Source: a virus. Taken from it: DNA of 24,221 nt. The stretch is from the IMG/VR virus record IMGVR_UViG_3300042384_000438, positions 1 to 24,221 of that record; one strand, 5' to 3'. The notes below the pieces were generated by a model. The model saw only the letters and a list, made by a program, of their open reading frames with translations, made no database searches and was not told the DNA's origin. Within the stretch, counting starts at the first letter, position 1. Each line of letters begins with the position of its first letter. This document shows positions 6,177 to 14,031 of this stretch, in pieces. The position numbers were made by a program, and so were the translations under genes.

Positions 6177-6447
6177 CCAGGACATTCTCGCCCAGGTTGA
6201 TGGCATCATCTCGGAGCGAGGCATCAACTACGGCGACCCGCGCGAGAGCTTTACCCAGATCGCTGAAATTTGGACAACTCTCCTCCGCGGGAAACTTGCA
6301 CCCGGTCAGCGGGTGAGTGCGAGCGATGTGGGATTGTTGATGGCAGCACTTAAGATCGTGAGGCAGTCGAACACCCACAAACGGGACAACCTCGTTGACG
6401 CGATCGGCTACCTGACGATTGTGTCACGACTGGAGGAGCGACCATGA
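6163..6447 (+). CDS. DUF6378-like phage protein
   Basis: A 94-residue protein. The pattern ERGINYGDPRESFTQIAEIW, then DVGLLMAALKIVRQ, then HKRDNLVDAIGYL matches the conserved core of DUF6378, a small helical family common in phage genomes. The YGDP-x-E and HKRDN-x-D motifs recall the acidic helical MazG-like NTP pyrophosphatase fold, but I cannot confirm activity. The start at 6163 has CGGGAG ten bases upstream. It lies between the zinc-ribbon and HNH genes, with a 4-base overlap into the latter. Confidence 0.75.
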   Translation: METNSQDILAQVDGIISERGINYGDPRESFTQIAEIWTTLLRGKLAPGQRVSASDVGLLMAALKIVRQSNTHKRDNLVDAIGYLTIVSRLEERP

Positions 6448-6767
6448 GTGTAATCAAAACAATCAGCGAATACTTTGCCGGGTTGCCTGCCCGCTCACCG
6501 AGATGGGCAGCGGTGCGAGGGGCGCACCTCAAACGCAACCCGACCTGCGCAGCGTGTGGGACTAAGGACAAGCTCGAGGTACACCATATTCACCCATTCC
6601 ATCTTTTCCAAAATCTCGAGCTCGAGCCCTCGAACCTTCTGACCTTGTGCGAGACGGGTGGCAACTGCCACATCATGCTCGGACACCTCAAGAACTGGAA
6701 GAGCTACAACCTCGGTGTAAGAAAAGATGCGGAGGTTTTATTACAGAAAATAAAAGCCAGACCGTGA
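6444..6767 (+). CDS. HNH endonuclease 1
   Basis: A 107-residue protein with a complete HNH signature: His47-His48 in EVHHIHPFH, Asn64 in SNLLTLC, and His76 in NCH. Cys35/Cys38 (CAAC) and Cys69/Cys75 probably bind a structural zinc. HNH nucleases make nicks or double-strand breaks and occur in phages as homing enzymes, packaging factors or recombination aids. This copy is not next to the terminase (a second HNH gene is), so a recombination or homing role is more likely. It starts in an ATGA overlap and its stop TGA overlaps the proposed GTG of the next gene. Confidence 0.85.
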   Translation: MSVIKTISEYFAGLPARSPRWAAVRGAHLKRNPTCAACGTKDKLEVHHIHPFHLFQNLELEPSNLLTLCETGGNCHIMLGHLKNWKSYNLGVRKDAEVLLQKIKARP

Positions 6768-7597
6768 GGTCTGCTTATTACCTTAAGTCCCCCTCGGTGA
6801 TATCTTTCTCGGGTGGTAGAACTTCAGCCTTCATGCTGGCCAAAGTCCTTGAAGCGCATGAAGGCAAGCTCCCTGATTATGTCAAGGTGGTGTTCACCAA
6901 CACCGGGCTTGAGCATCCGAAGACCCTCGACTTCATCGAGCAAATATCAAAAGAGTGGGGCGTTGATATCGTTTGGCTTGAGTACGCAGGCAAAGCTACC
7001 ACCCCACGATGGAAGCTTGTCACCCACGAAACCGCATCACGCAACGGCGAACCCTTCACCGTGTTAATAAAAGAGAGGCAGTACTTACCGAACCCGGTGG
7101 CTAGGTTCTGCACGGTCGAGCTCAAGATTCTCCTTCTTGACCGATGGGCGAAAGATACTCTCGGGGCTGAGTTCCGCAAGCATGATCAGCTTATCGGTCT
7201 GCGCTACGACGAGCCGAGGCGAGTATCAAACATCAAGAAGAACAGGAGGCGAAATCCTGCCGTTACTCCTTTGCATGAAGCAAAGCACACCCTTCAAGAT
7301 GTGACGAACTTTTGGGCAAAGCAATCCTTTAGCTTAGATATCCCGATGCACCAAGGAAACTGCCAAGGGTGCTTTTTAAAAAGCCGTTACAGAACCGACC
7401 TTGTCGCACGGGAAACCCCAGAAGCTTTGAACTGGTGGATCGAGCAAGAGAGATCGATGCTCGGGGTGGCAACAGCAAAGAACCACACCTTCAGGAAAGA
7501 TCGACCCAGTTATGAAAACATCTTGAAGCAATCCAGAATGCAACTCCCAATGTTCCCCGATTTCGATGACACCGTTAGCTGTCATTGCACCGATTAA
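6764..7597 (+). CDS. PAPS reductase/DndC-like PP-loop protein
   Basis: A 277-residue protein from GTG 6764, which forms a GTGA overlap with the HNH stop. Earlier in-frame codons would put the N-terminus inside the HNH gene, and GTG 6797 is another option. The PP-loop SGGRTS (16-21) starts an ATP-pyrophosphatase domain. RFCTVELK (114-121), LRYDEPRR (146-153), NCQGC (199-203) and a terminal CHC (273-275) are the features of the phage PAPS-reductase family. Cys116 with Cys200/Cys203 and a terminal Cys could hold an iron-sulfur cluster as in DndC. Known relatives reduce PAPS or move sulfur onto nucleic acids. A role in phage DNA or RNA thiolation is possible, but no partner Dnd genes are seen here. 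Confidence 0.8.
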   Translation: MRSAYYLKSPSVISFSGGRTSAFMLAKVLEAHEGKLPDYVKVVFTNTGLEHPKTLDFIEQISKEWGVDIVWLEYAGKATTPRWKLVTHETASRNGEPFTVLIKERQYLPNPVARFCTVELKILLLDRWAKDTLGAEFRKHDQLIGLRYDEPRRVSNIKKNRRRNPAVTPLHEAKHTLQDVTNFWAKQSFSLDIPMHQGNCQGCFLKSRYRTDLVARETPEALNWWIEQERSMLGVATAKNHTFRKDRPSYENILKQSRMQLPMFPDFDDTVSCHCTD

Positions 7598-7605
7598 GGA
7601 GGCTG

Positions 7606-7998
7606 ATGGCAGATAAAATCGCAACTGTAGTAAGGCTCGAGGTTCCGATACCGCCCTCGACTAACCAACTCTTCCGCGCCTCGGGTCGGCGTGGCAAATT
7701 TTATAAAGCCCGCTGTTATATGGCATGGCTCGCCGAGGTAGCGATCCTCATCCCGAGGGGGAAAGCTCTTGAAGGGCTGGCAGAGATCCTAATCGAGATA
7801 CATGGTGGCGAAGGCTGGACGCACCGGCGCGATTTGGACAACACGAATAAAGCGGTCATCGATATGTTGGTGAACAAGGGTTACCTTCATGATGACAACA
7901 CCAAATATGTGAGACGCATCACCACCTCTTATCACCCCCCAACCCAAGCTAAAGTGCGAGCGATTTGCGTTGTTTACTTAAGGCGCACACAATCTTAG
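7606..7998 (+). CDS. rusA: RusA-family Holliday junction resolvase
   Basis: A 130-residue RusA-like resolvase that cuts four-way junctions during phage recombination and before packaging. It has the N-terminal PIPPSTNQLFR signature and the acidic motif DLDNTNKAVID, with Asp76, Asp78 and Lys82, then Asp97 in HDD. These align with Asp70, Asp72, Lys76 and Asp91 of E. coli RusA. ATG 7606 follows AGGAGG at 7597-7602 with an unusually short 3-nt spacer. An earlier in-frame TTG at 7585 lies inside the upstream gene and has no ribosome binding site. Length is normal for the family. Confidence 0.88.
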   Translation: MADKIATVVRLEVPIPPSTNQLFRASGRRGKFYKARCYMAWLAEVAILIPRGKALEGLAEILIEIHGGEGWTHRRDLDNTNKAVIDMLVNKGYLHDDNTKYVRRITTSYHPPTQAKVRAICVVYLRRTQS

Positions 7999-8021
7999 AT
8001 AGTTTTTTTAGGAGCTTGCAT

Positions 8022-8897
8022 TTGGCAAAGCCAAAACAGCGCTGGTCATGTGGGACTGTTACAGATCGAGTCCATGAACTCCGTGTCAGCTTTCCGAAAT
8101 CGGGAAGCCGATTCAGATTTCTCGCTTTGACCGATCTCCACTGGGACTCAGCGCACTGCGACCGAGCCTTCTTGAAAAAGCATCTTGATTACGCATTGAA
8201 CGAGAACGCCCCCGTGATAATCGTGGGCGATCTCTTCGATGTGATGCAGGGAAAATACGACCCGAGATCAGACCCGAAGACGCTGAGACCCGAGCACCGT
8301 GGAAGCAATTACTTTGACCTTATAAGCAGCACCGCACTCGAATGGTTCAAGCCTTATGCAAGCATCCTTGCACTAATTACGCCTGGTAATCATGAGGCCT
8401 CAATCATCAAGAGAAACGAGATCGACCTGATCGATAGACTCACCCACTCACTGAGAACGCAACATAACAGCCCCGTGATCTACGGTGAAGACTGGTGCTA
8501 TCTATTGCAAAAGAACGACCGCACGACAGGTAAAGCCGATGTGCGAACCAAGCGCATCTTCCTTCATCACGGCTATGGTGGTGGCGGCGAATCAGGCAGA
8601 GGCATTCCCCAGCATCAAGCAACCCGATCGCAATGGCAGGCTGATGTCTTCATCAGTGGGCACATCCATCGTCGCAACACCGACCACAATGTCATCACCA
8701 GCGTCAGCGGTAAAGGGAACATAGAGACTACTGATCAATGGTTCGTTCGCTGCGGATCTTACAAACAAGAATTAGATTGCGGGTGGCACATCTCCCGAGG
8801 TGCCGCAGCTCGGCCGCTTGGTGGCTGGTGGATCACGACCGAGATGACTAGGTCGAACTCGCACACCGAGTACAACACTTTTCCGGAGCAACCATGA
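8022..8897 (+). CDS. Calcineurin-like metallophosphoesterase
   Basis: A 291-residue protein. I place the start at TTG 8022, seven bases after AGGAG (8010-8014); the reading frame is open further upstream but without a site. The five phosphoesterase motifs are in order: DLH (38-40), GDLFD (69-73), GNHE (122-125), HHG (182-184) and GHIH (212-215). The family includes Mre11/SbcD-like nucleases, phosphatases and phosphodiesterases. There is no SbcC-like ATPase here, and no capping domain is obvious. Next to RusA and HNH genes, a nuclease or DNA end-processing role is plausible; a nucleotide phosphodiesterase that removes a defence signal is an alternative. Its stop overlaps the next ATG. Confidence 0.82.
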   Translation: MAKPKQRWSCGTVTDRVHELRVSFPKSGSRFRFLALTDLHWDSAHCDRAFLKKHLDYALNENAPVIIVGDLFDVMQGKYDPRSDPKTLRPEHRGSNYFDLISSTALEWFKPYASILALITPGNHEASIIKRNEIDLIDRLTHSLRTQHNSPVIYGEDWCYLLQKNDRTTGKADVRTKRIFLHHGYGGGGESGRGIPQHQATRSQWQADVFISGHIHRRNTDHNVITSVSGKGNIETTDQWFVRCGSYKQELDCGWHISRGAAARPLGGWWITTEMTRSNSHTEYNTFPEQP

Positions 8898-9217
8898 GAA
8901 GCCACAAGCCCCCTAGGCATGAGGTCAGGTTTCATGATGCGCCTGGGTGCAAGCCGCCTAGGCTTTGCCCGTCCAAGCGTGGCTACGGTTACCAATGGCG
9001 ACAACTCCGCAAGCTAGTCTTTGCTCGTTCTCCGCTCTGCGTGCGATGCGCAGCGCCTGCAACTGATGTTGACCACATCATCGCAAAGAGTCACGGCGGC
9101 ACCGACTCCCTCGACAACTTGCAGACGCTTTGCCACAAGTGCCACGCCCTCAAAACATGGCATGAAGACAAGGTCGGCGGTGGTTTCGTCAAGCTCTCAG
9201 CGAGGCCTCAAAAATGA
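8894..9217 (+). CDS. HNH endonuclease 2, terminase-associated
   Basis: A 107-residue HNH protein located directly before the small terminase, the usual position of HNH enzymes that help terminase cut DNA in cos-type HK97 phages. Motifs: zinc pairs CVRC (49-52) and CHKC (80-83), Asp60-His61 in DVDHI, Asn75 in LDNLQTLC and His84. RGYGYQWRQLRKLVFA before the zinc site is typical of this group. It starts in an ATGA overlap with the phosphoesterase stop. Its stop lies in a short A/T inverted repeat (9209-9226). Unlike HNH 1, its partner is probably the packaging motor. Confidence 0.88.
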   Translation: MRSHKPPRHEVRFHDAPGCKPPRLCPSKRGYGYQWRQLRKLVFARSPLCVRCAAPATDVDHIIAKSHGGTDSLDNLQTLCHKCHALKTWHEDKVGGGFVKLSARPQK

Positions 9218-9346
9218 CCATTTTTGGAGCGAAAAAGGGGAGGGGGGTCTTTTTTGTTTCAAGAGGGGTCAGTTCACCTCGCGTGGTATGCGTGGACAAA
9301 GATTCACGATTTTGGGCCTTTTTCATGATGTTTATGGAGTAGTGGT
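9218..9346. other. Gap before terminase, possible cos region
   Basis: A 129-base stretch without a gene between HNH 2 and the small terminase. It has G runs (GGGGAGGGGGG at 9237-9247), T runs, and a repeated GGGGTC near 9244 and 9265. Position beside HNH and terminase genes is where cos sites are often found. No sequence feature proves it, and the genome ends are not visible. No promoter is clear. Confidence 0.3.
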
Positions 9347-9820
9347 ATGAAAGGTAGAAAAAAAACACCGACGGCGATACTAAAAATGCGAGGGTCGTGG
9401 CGTGCGAAGACGCGCCCAGGCGAACCCGCTCCGAGCGCATCGCAACTCGACTCGCCTGAGTTTCTCGGGCCTCGGGAAAAGATTATCTTCGACCAGATGA
9501 GCGAGGCGTTGTTCCGCGTTGGCGTTCTCACCGAGATCGATGGTTCAAGTCTTTCCCGTTATGCGATCTGTCTCGTCCGATGGATCGATGCCGAGGCCGC
9601 TTTGTCTGCTGGAACTCCCACGCACATCGAGATCATGGGTGATGACGAACGCCCGAAGGGTTACAAAGAGACCCCGCCTTACATGGTCTCATGCAAAATG
9701 CACGACCAACTCTTGAAGTTGGAATGCCAGTTCGGCCTAACGCCTGCATCGCGCCCTAATCTCCAAAGCACGAACGGCGGCAAAGACGGTATCATCGACA
9801 TCATGAGGGCGATCCAATAA
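9347..9820 (+). CDS. terS: Small terminase subunit, P27 family
   Basis: A 157-residue DNA-recognition subunit of the packaging motor. The N-terminal KKTPTAILKMRGSWRAKTRPGEP is characteristic of the P27 (phage terminase small subunit) family, and FGLTPASRP near the C-terminus is another family hallmark. The central helical part (about 40-125) would form the ring. The ATG at 9347 is preceded by a purine-rich GGAG stretch. Its stop TAA overlaps an ATA that I propose as the start of the large subunit, suggesting coupled synthesis. Confidence 0.9.
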   Translation: MKGRKKTPTAILKMRGSWRAKTRPGEPAPSASQLDSPEFLGPREKIIFDQMSEALFRVGVLTEIDGSSLSRYAICLVRWIDAEAALSAGTPTHIEIMGDDERPKGYKETPPYMVSCKMHDQLLKLECQFGLTPASRPNLQSTNGGKDGIIDIMRAIQ

Positions 9821-11394
9821 CCACCCGAGCGCCAAGGAAAAAGAAGCCTGCACCCGCCAAAGATCACCCGATCGTTCGGTTCTTTGGTGACCACTTGCGC
9901 CATACGAAAGGCGAGTGGGCGGGTACGGGCTTCGTGTTGGCTGAATGGCAACGACAGTTTCTCAATGAACTTTTCGGCACGGTGCGCAAGGATGGCCTGC
10001 GCCAGTACCGCACCGCCTACCTCGAGGTTCCACGCAAGAACGGTAAGTCAACTCTCGCAGCGGGCATCGCCTTGTTCTTGCTCTGCCTTGATCGTGAAGA
10101 AGGTGCTGAGATCTACTCGGCAGCGAGCGACAAAGATCAGGCCAGCATCGTGTTCGACCAAGCCTGCCAGATGATTGAAGAAAACCCAAACCTCTCAACA
10201 ATGCTCCGCATCTATCGCAACAAAACCATCGAGCATAAAAGCTCGAACTCGTTCTATAGATCGCTATCCTCGGACGCATTCACCAAACACGGGCTCAATG
10301 CTCATGGAGTCATCGTGGACGAGGTGCACGCTCAGCCGAATCGAGAGCTATGGGATGTGTTGACAACCTCAACGGGTGCCCGCAGGCAACCGCTCACGCT
10401 CGCATTGACTACCGCTGGGCACGATCGCCAGAGCTTATGCTGGGAGCTTCGCCAGTATGCCGAGGGTGTGAACGATAAGCTCATTCACGACCCGACTTTC
10501 TATAGCAAAATCTACACCTCAACAGGCGATTGGAAGTCTGAATCAACTTGGAAACAAGCCAACCCGAACTATGGCGTGACCGTGAAAGAGGATTACTTCG
10601 TGAAGGCAGTCGCTGAAGCCAGCGCCAACCCTTCCCGAGAGAACGCTTTCCGCAGGCTACATCTGAACCAGTGGACATCGCAGGAGACGAGATGGATCTC
10701 GCTCGAGCGCTGGGATGCGTGCTCCCGCGATCTCCCTGACCTTTCCGGGAGGATGGCGTTCGGGGGTCTTGATCTCAGCAGTACCTTAGATCTCACGGCG
10801 TTCGTGCTTCTCTTCCCGCCTATCGAACCGAATGAACCCTACTGGATCGTGCCGACCTTCTTCGCACCTGCGGACGCAGCGAGGGAACGAGAGCGCAATA
10901 ACAAGCACCGGCTCGATGACTGGGAACGCCAAGGCTTGATCGTGACTACGCCAGGGCGATCGCTCGACTATAGGGCAGTCGTGGCGGTGATCGATGGACT
11001 GGCCCGAAAGTACAACATCCAAGAGATCGCAGTGGACAGGTGGAACATCAACCAGATCAGTAAGGATCTCGAAACGCTCGGCAAGAATAACGGGCGGCCC
11101 GATTGGCTTGTTGGCTTCGGTCAAGGCTTCGCAGCGATGACCGCACCATCAAAAGAGTTAGAAGTCTTGGTTCTCTCTGAGAAGATTGCACACGACGGCA
11201 ACCCGGTGCTGCGTTGGATGTTCAGCAATGTTCAGGTGGAACGAGACAATGCAGGCAACATCAAAATGCACAAGGGAAAAGCGGTCGAGAAAATCGATGG
11301 CATCGTGGCAACTATCATGGCCCTCGGACGGGCGCAAGTAAGCAGCTTAAACGCAACCAACATATACGACACCCAAGGAATAACACTACTATGA
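9817..11394 (+). CDS. terL: Large terminase subunit, apparent ATA start
   Basis: The packaging ATPase/nuclease, Terminase_1 family, 525 residues if initiated at ATA 9817. The Walker A-like PRKNGKS (about 72-78), Walker B VIVDEVH (about 169-175) and nuclease-region acidic motif GGLDLSSTLDLTAF show a complete motor and nuclease. The first canonical start in frame (TTG 9895) would remove the segment DHPIVRFFGDHLRHTKGEW, which looks like the conserved N-terminus of this family. ATA 9817 has AGGG at 9806-9809 seven bases upstream and overlaps the small-subunit stop (ATAA), where neighbouring genes use ATGA. Either ATA is used, or a point change or sequencing error altered an ATG. The in-frame stop upstream is at 9757. 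Confidence 0.9.
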   Translation: MTTRAPRKKKPAPAKDHPIVRFFGDHLRHTKGEWAGTGFVLAEWQRQFLNELFGTVRKDGLRQYRTAYLEVPRKNGKSTLAAGIALFLLCLDREEGAEIYSAASDKDQASIVFDQACQMIEENPNLSTMLRIYRNKTIEHKSSNSFYRSLSSDAFTKHGLNAHGVIVDEVHAQPNRELWDVLTTSTGARRQPLTLALTTAGHDRQSLCWELRQYAEGVNDKLIHDPTFYSKIYTSTGDWKSESTWKQANPNYGVTVKEDYFVKAVAEASANPSRENAFRRLHLNQWTSQETRWISLERWDACSRDLPDLSGRMAFGGLDLSSTLDLTAFVLLFPPIEPNEPYWIVPTFFAPADAARERERNNKHRLDDWERQGLIVTTPGRSLDYRAVVAVIDGLARKYNIQEIAVDRWNINQISKDLETLGKNNGRPDWLVGFGQGFAAMTAPSKELEVLVLSEKIAHDGNPVLRWMFSNVQVERDNAGNIKMHKGKAVEKIDGIVATIMALGRAQVSSLNATNIYDTQGITLL

Positions 11395-13244
11395 TCGAAC
11401 GCATAAAAGGCTTTATCTCTCGGGCGCTTTCCCTCAGTGGTGGCAACCTGAAAGACCCTCGCTTGAATGAACTCTTCGGGGGCGCATCGACTGACTCGGG
11501 CGTCAGCGTCACACCCGATACTGCCCTCACTTACTCCGCCGTGTATGCCGCGGTAAGGTGTATTGCCGAGTCCGTGTCCTCGCTTCCGCTCAACTACTAC
11601 GAACGCCTACCGGGTGGTGGCAAGGCACACGCAAAAGCGAACCCGCTGCACACGCTTCTGCATGATGAACCTAATCCCGAGATGAGCTCGCTGCAATGGC
11701 GTGAGGCTTCGATGGCGCACTTGCTTCTTCATGGAAATTCTTACTCTGAAATCGTGCGTGACCTCGAGGGCAATGTGGTCGAGCTCTGGCCGATCGACCC
11801 GACTATGGTAACGCCCAGGCGCACCGACTCGGGAGAGCTTTACTACGAACTCAACCGGGGAAAGTCTTTCATCACCGCTGGCAATATGTTGCACATACCC
11901 GGTCTATCATTCGATGGCATCTCGGGCATCAGCGTGATCGGCCTTGCTCGTCAGTCGATCGGATTATCAATGGCGATTGAAAGCTTCGGTGCTGGATACT
12001 TTGGTCGTGGTGCGAGGCCCGGTGGCGTGTTAACTTTCCCTGGTCAACTCTCACCCGAAGCGAGGCAGAACCTTCGCAGATCGTTTGAGGAACTTCATGC
12101 AGGCGGTGCAAACAGTCACAGGGTCGCCCTCTTGGAAGCGGGCCTTAAGTGGGAAGCGATTGGCGTGCCTCCTGACGATTCGCAGTTCTTGCAGTCGAGA
12201 GAGTTCCAGATCATCGAAATCGCTCGCTGGTTCAACCTGCCACCCAACAAGCTCAAGGACTTGTCAAAGACTTCGTACAACTCCCTCGAACAGATGGAGA
12301 TTAGCTTTGTGGTGGACACCCTGCGCCCTTGGCTAGTTCGTTGGGAACAGCAACTCAACCGCAAGATTATCAGACCGAAAGACAAAGGCACTTTCTTTTT
12401 CGAGTTTAATGTCGATGGGAAATTGCGGGGCGAGATCGCTGCCCGTTACCAGTCGTACTCGGTCGCTCGCAACTGGGGCTGGCTCTCGGTGAACGAGATC
12501 CGAGAAAAAGAAAACATGAACCCGATCGAGGGTGGCGATGTGTATATGCAGCCAATGAATATGCAGTCGATCAACACCGCACCCACGGCAGCGCCTGCAA
12601 CCGATCCAAGTTTGATGGCAGTACCCACACCCGAGGCCCAAGACCCGACAGCGATCGCAGCACCCGCAGCAGCAGCGGGGGCAGATGTCGCCAGCACCGC
12701 ATTGAACGGCGCACAGATCACCAGTCTTGTTGACTTGGTTACTCAGGTAGGCATGAAGCTCATCCCGATCGCATCGGCCAAGGCGATTGCAATTGCCTCG
12801 TTCCCATTCCTCTCGCAAGCGGTGGTCGATCAAATCTTCAACGGGCTCGACAGTGTGCCAACTCCACCAACCTTACCAAACCCTCCAGCGGACACACCCG
12901 CTCGCTCTCATGAGTCGATCATCTTGCGCCTGCTTGATGATGCAGGCGAGCGCCTGCAAAATGTGGAGTGTTCAGCCGTGAAGCGCTTTGCCAACAAACC
13001 AGCAGAGTTCTTAACCAAGCTCGACCACTTCTGCGCCGAGCATCGGGCCCGCGTCGTGTCCGCCTACTCACCCGTCTTGGAAGCGTTTGGCTTGACCACC
13101 GATCTCGATGGCCATGTCCAGCGCCACCTCGACCAGTTCAGATCAACCTGGTTGGACTTCAGCGGATCAGTGACCGCAACGAAACTTGCCGAAGCAGTTT
13201 CGCTTAAGATTCAAAACATGAAAGGGGTCAAAGATGAAAACTAA
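11391..13244 (+). CDS. HK97-type portal protein with long C-terminal extension
   Basis: A 617-residue portal. ATG 11391 forms an ATGA overlap with the terminase stop; earlier in-frame codons lie inside terminase. The first 400 residues match the HK97 portal: TYSAVYAAVRCIAESVSSLP, LLHGNSYSEI, WPIDP, and ARWFNLPPNKL. After an Ala/Pro/Thr linker (about 400-435) an added region of roughly 200 residues begins with LNGAQITSLVDLV, a motif I associate with C-terminal parts of other phage portals, and continues with a helical segment (about 505-580) rich in Arg/His/Glu. The protein is therefore much longer than the common HK97 portal. The dodecameric portal joins head and tail. Confidence 0.9.
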   Translation: MIERIKGFISRALSLSGGNLKDPRLNELFGGASTDSGVSVTPDTALTYSAVYAAVRCIAESVSSLPLNYYERLPGGGKAHAKANPLHTLLHDEPNPEMSSLQWREASMAHLLLHGNSYSEIVRDLEGNVVELWPIDPTMVTPRRTDSGELYYELNRGKSFITAGNMLHIPGLSFDGISGISVIGLARQSIGLSMAIESFGAGYFGRGARPGGVLTFPGQLSPEARQNLRRSFEELHAGGANSHRVALLEAGLKWEAIGVPPDDSQFLQSREFQIIEIARWFNLPPNKLKDLSKTSYNSLEQMEISFVVDTLRPWLVRWEQQLNRKIIRPKDKGTFFFEFNVDGKLRGEIAARYQSYSVARNWGWLSVNEIREKENMNPIEGGDVYMQPMNMQSINTAPTAAPATDPSLMAVPTPEAQDPTAIAAPAAAAGADVASTALNGAQITSLVDLVTQVGMKLIPIASAKAIAIASFPFLSQAVVDQIFNGLDSVPTPPTLPNPPADTPARSHESIILRLLDDAGERLQNVECSAVKRFANKPAEFLTKLDHFCAEHRARVVSAYSPVLEAFGLTTDLDGHVQRHLDQFRSTWLDFSGSVTATKLAEAVSLKIQNMKGVKDEN

Positions 13245-13791
13245 TATTGAACGCAGGTTCAGCACCGAACTCCGAGTCGATGTCGCAGCGCAGAAGATCA
13301 TCGGCTATGCAGCGAAATACGACTTATCCTCAGAAGACCTCGGCGGCTTTCGTGAGTTCGTTCGCCCTGGTGCATTCCAGAGGTCGCTCGACTCCAACCC
13401 CGATGTGAGGGCGCTCATCGACCACAACCCGAGCCTCATCCTCGGGCGCACCGTCTCGGGCACCCTAAGACTTGAGAGCGATGCGACAGGGCTCAAGGTT
13501 ACCATCGACCCGCCTGACACCCAGTACGCTGCCGACTTGATGGCGGTCATGGCTCGGGGTGATGTCTCGCAGATGAGCTTTGCTTTCACCACCAGTGAAG
13601 ACGCTTGGGATCTTGTTGATGGCAAACGGGTGCGCAGTCTTCTCGCCGTGGAGCTCCACGATGTCTCGGTGGTGACTTATCCCGCCTACCCTGACACGAC
13701 TGTGGCAGTTCGCTCCTTATCGATCTACACCCAGGACGCAATCAGGTCAGCGCAACGCATCCGAGAGCTTCGCCTGCGTGGTGATCGGTAG
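13234..13791 (+). CDS. HK97-type prohead protease
   Basis: A 185-residue serine protease that trims scaffold and capsid during head maturation. Signature residues are His64 in LIDHNPSLILG, Ser115 in DVSQMSFAF and Glu141 in ELHDVSVVTYPAYPDT, consistent with the catalytic set of the HK97 family. IIGYAAKYD and REFVRPGAF are also typical. It starts inside the portal gene (11-base overlap) with AAAGGGG as ribosome binding site. It precedes a 240-base non-coding stretch rather than running directly into the capsid gene. Confidence 0.92.
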   Translation: MKTNIERRFSTELRVDVAAQKIIGYAAKYDLSSEDLGGFREFVRPGAFQRSLDSNPDVRALIDHNPSLILGRTVSGTLRLESDATGLKVTIDPPDTQYAADLMAVMARGDVSQMSFAFTTSEDAWDLVDGKRVRSLLAVELHDVSVVTYPAYPDTTVAVRSLSIYTQDAIRSAQRIRELRLRGDR

Positions 13792-14031
13792 TCCAGCAAC
13801 TTGGACTAAGGACTCGCCTTAGTTCACGAAAACGCCTTTCCGTGGACTAGGGGTGGGGGAATTCCTCCACCCTATAAAAGCCCTAGGAAAATTGACTTTC
13901 TGGAAGCTTTCTAACCAACCATATCGTGATTATCCATAATAAAGTGCGTGCTCCCACGAACAATAGGCTACGATAGCAATACGGCGACCGGCGTTTGCCC
14001 GGTTGAATGGATCGAAAAAAGGAGCAGAAAC
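13792..14031. other. Structured 240-base intergenic region
   Basis: There is no convincing ORF. Several hairpins are visible: AGTCCA/TGGACT (13790-13795 with 13802-13807), overlapping the alternative ACTAAGG/CCTTAGT (13805-13811 with 13817-13823); a strong nine-pair GGGTGGGGG/CCTCCACCC stem (13851-13859 with 13864-13872, one G-T pair); and ACCGG/CCGGT (13987-13991 with 13999-14003) shortly before the next gene. A TTGACT at 13892 resembles a -35 box, but no good -10 follows at normal spacing. None of the hairpins has a T tract. Confidence 0.5.

Noticed and set aside
7585-7605. Upstream TTG start for the RusA gene
   Set aside because: It overlaps the end of the PAPS-reductase-like gene without a ribosome site; ATG 7606 follows AGGAGG and gives the normal RusA N-terminus.
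11214-11390. N-terminal extension of the portal frame
   Set aside because: It lies inside the terminase gene and encodes no portal-like residues; ATG 11391 in an ATGA overlap fits the family N-terminus.
13892-13925. Promoter before the membrane protein gene
   Set aside because: TTGACT is present, but no acceptable -10 hexamer is found 16-18 bases downstream.
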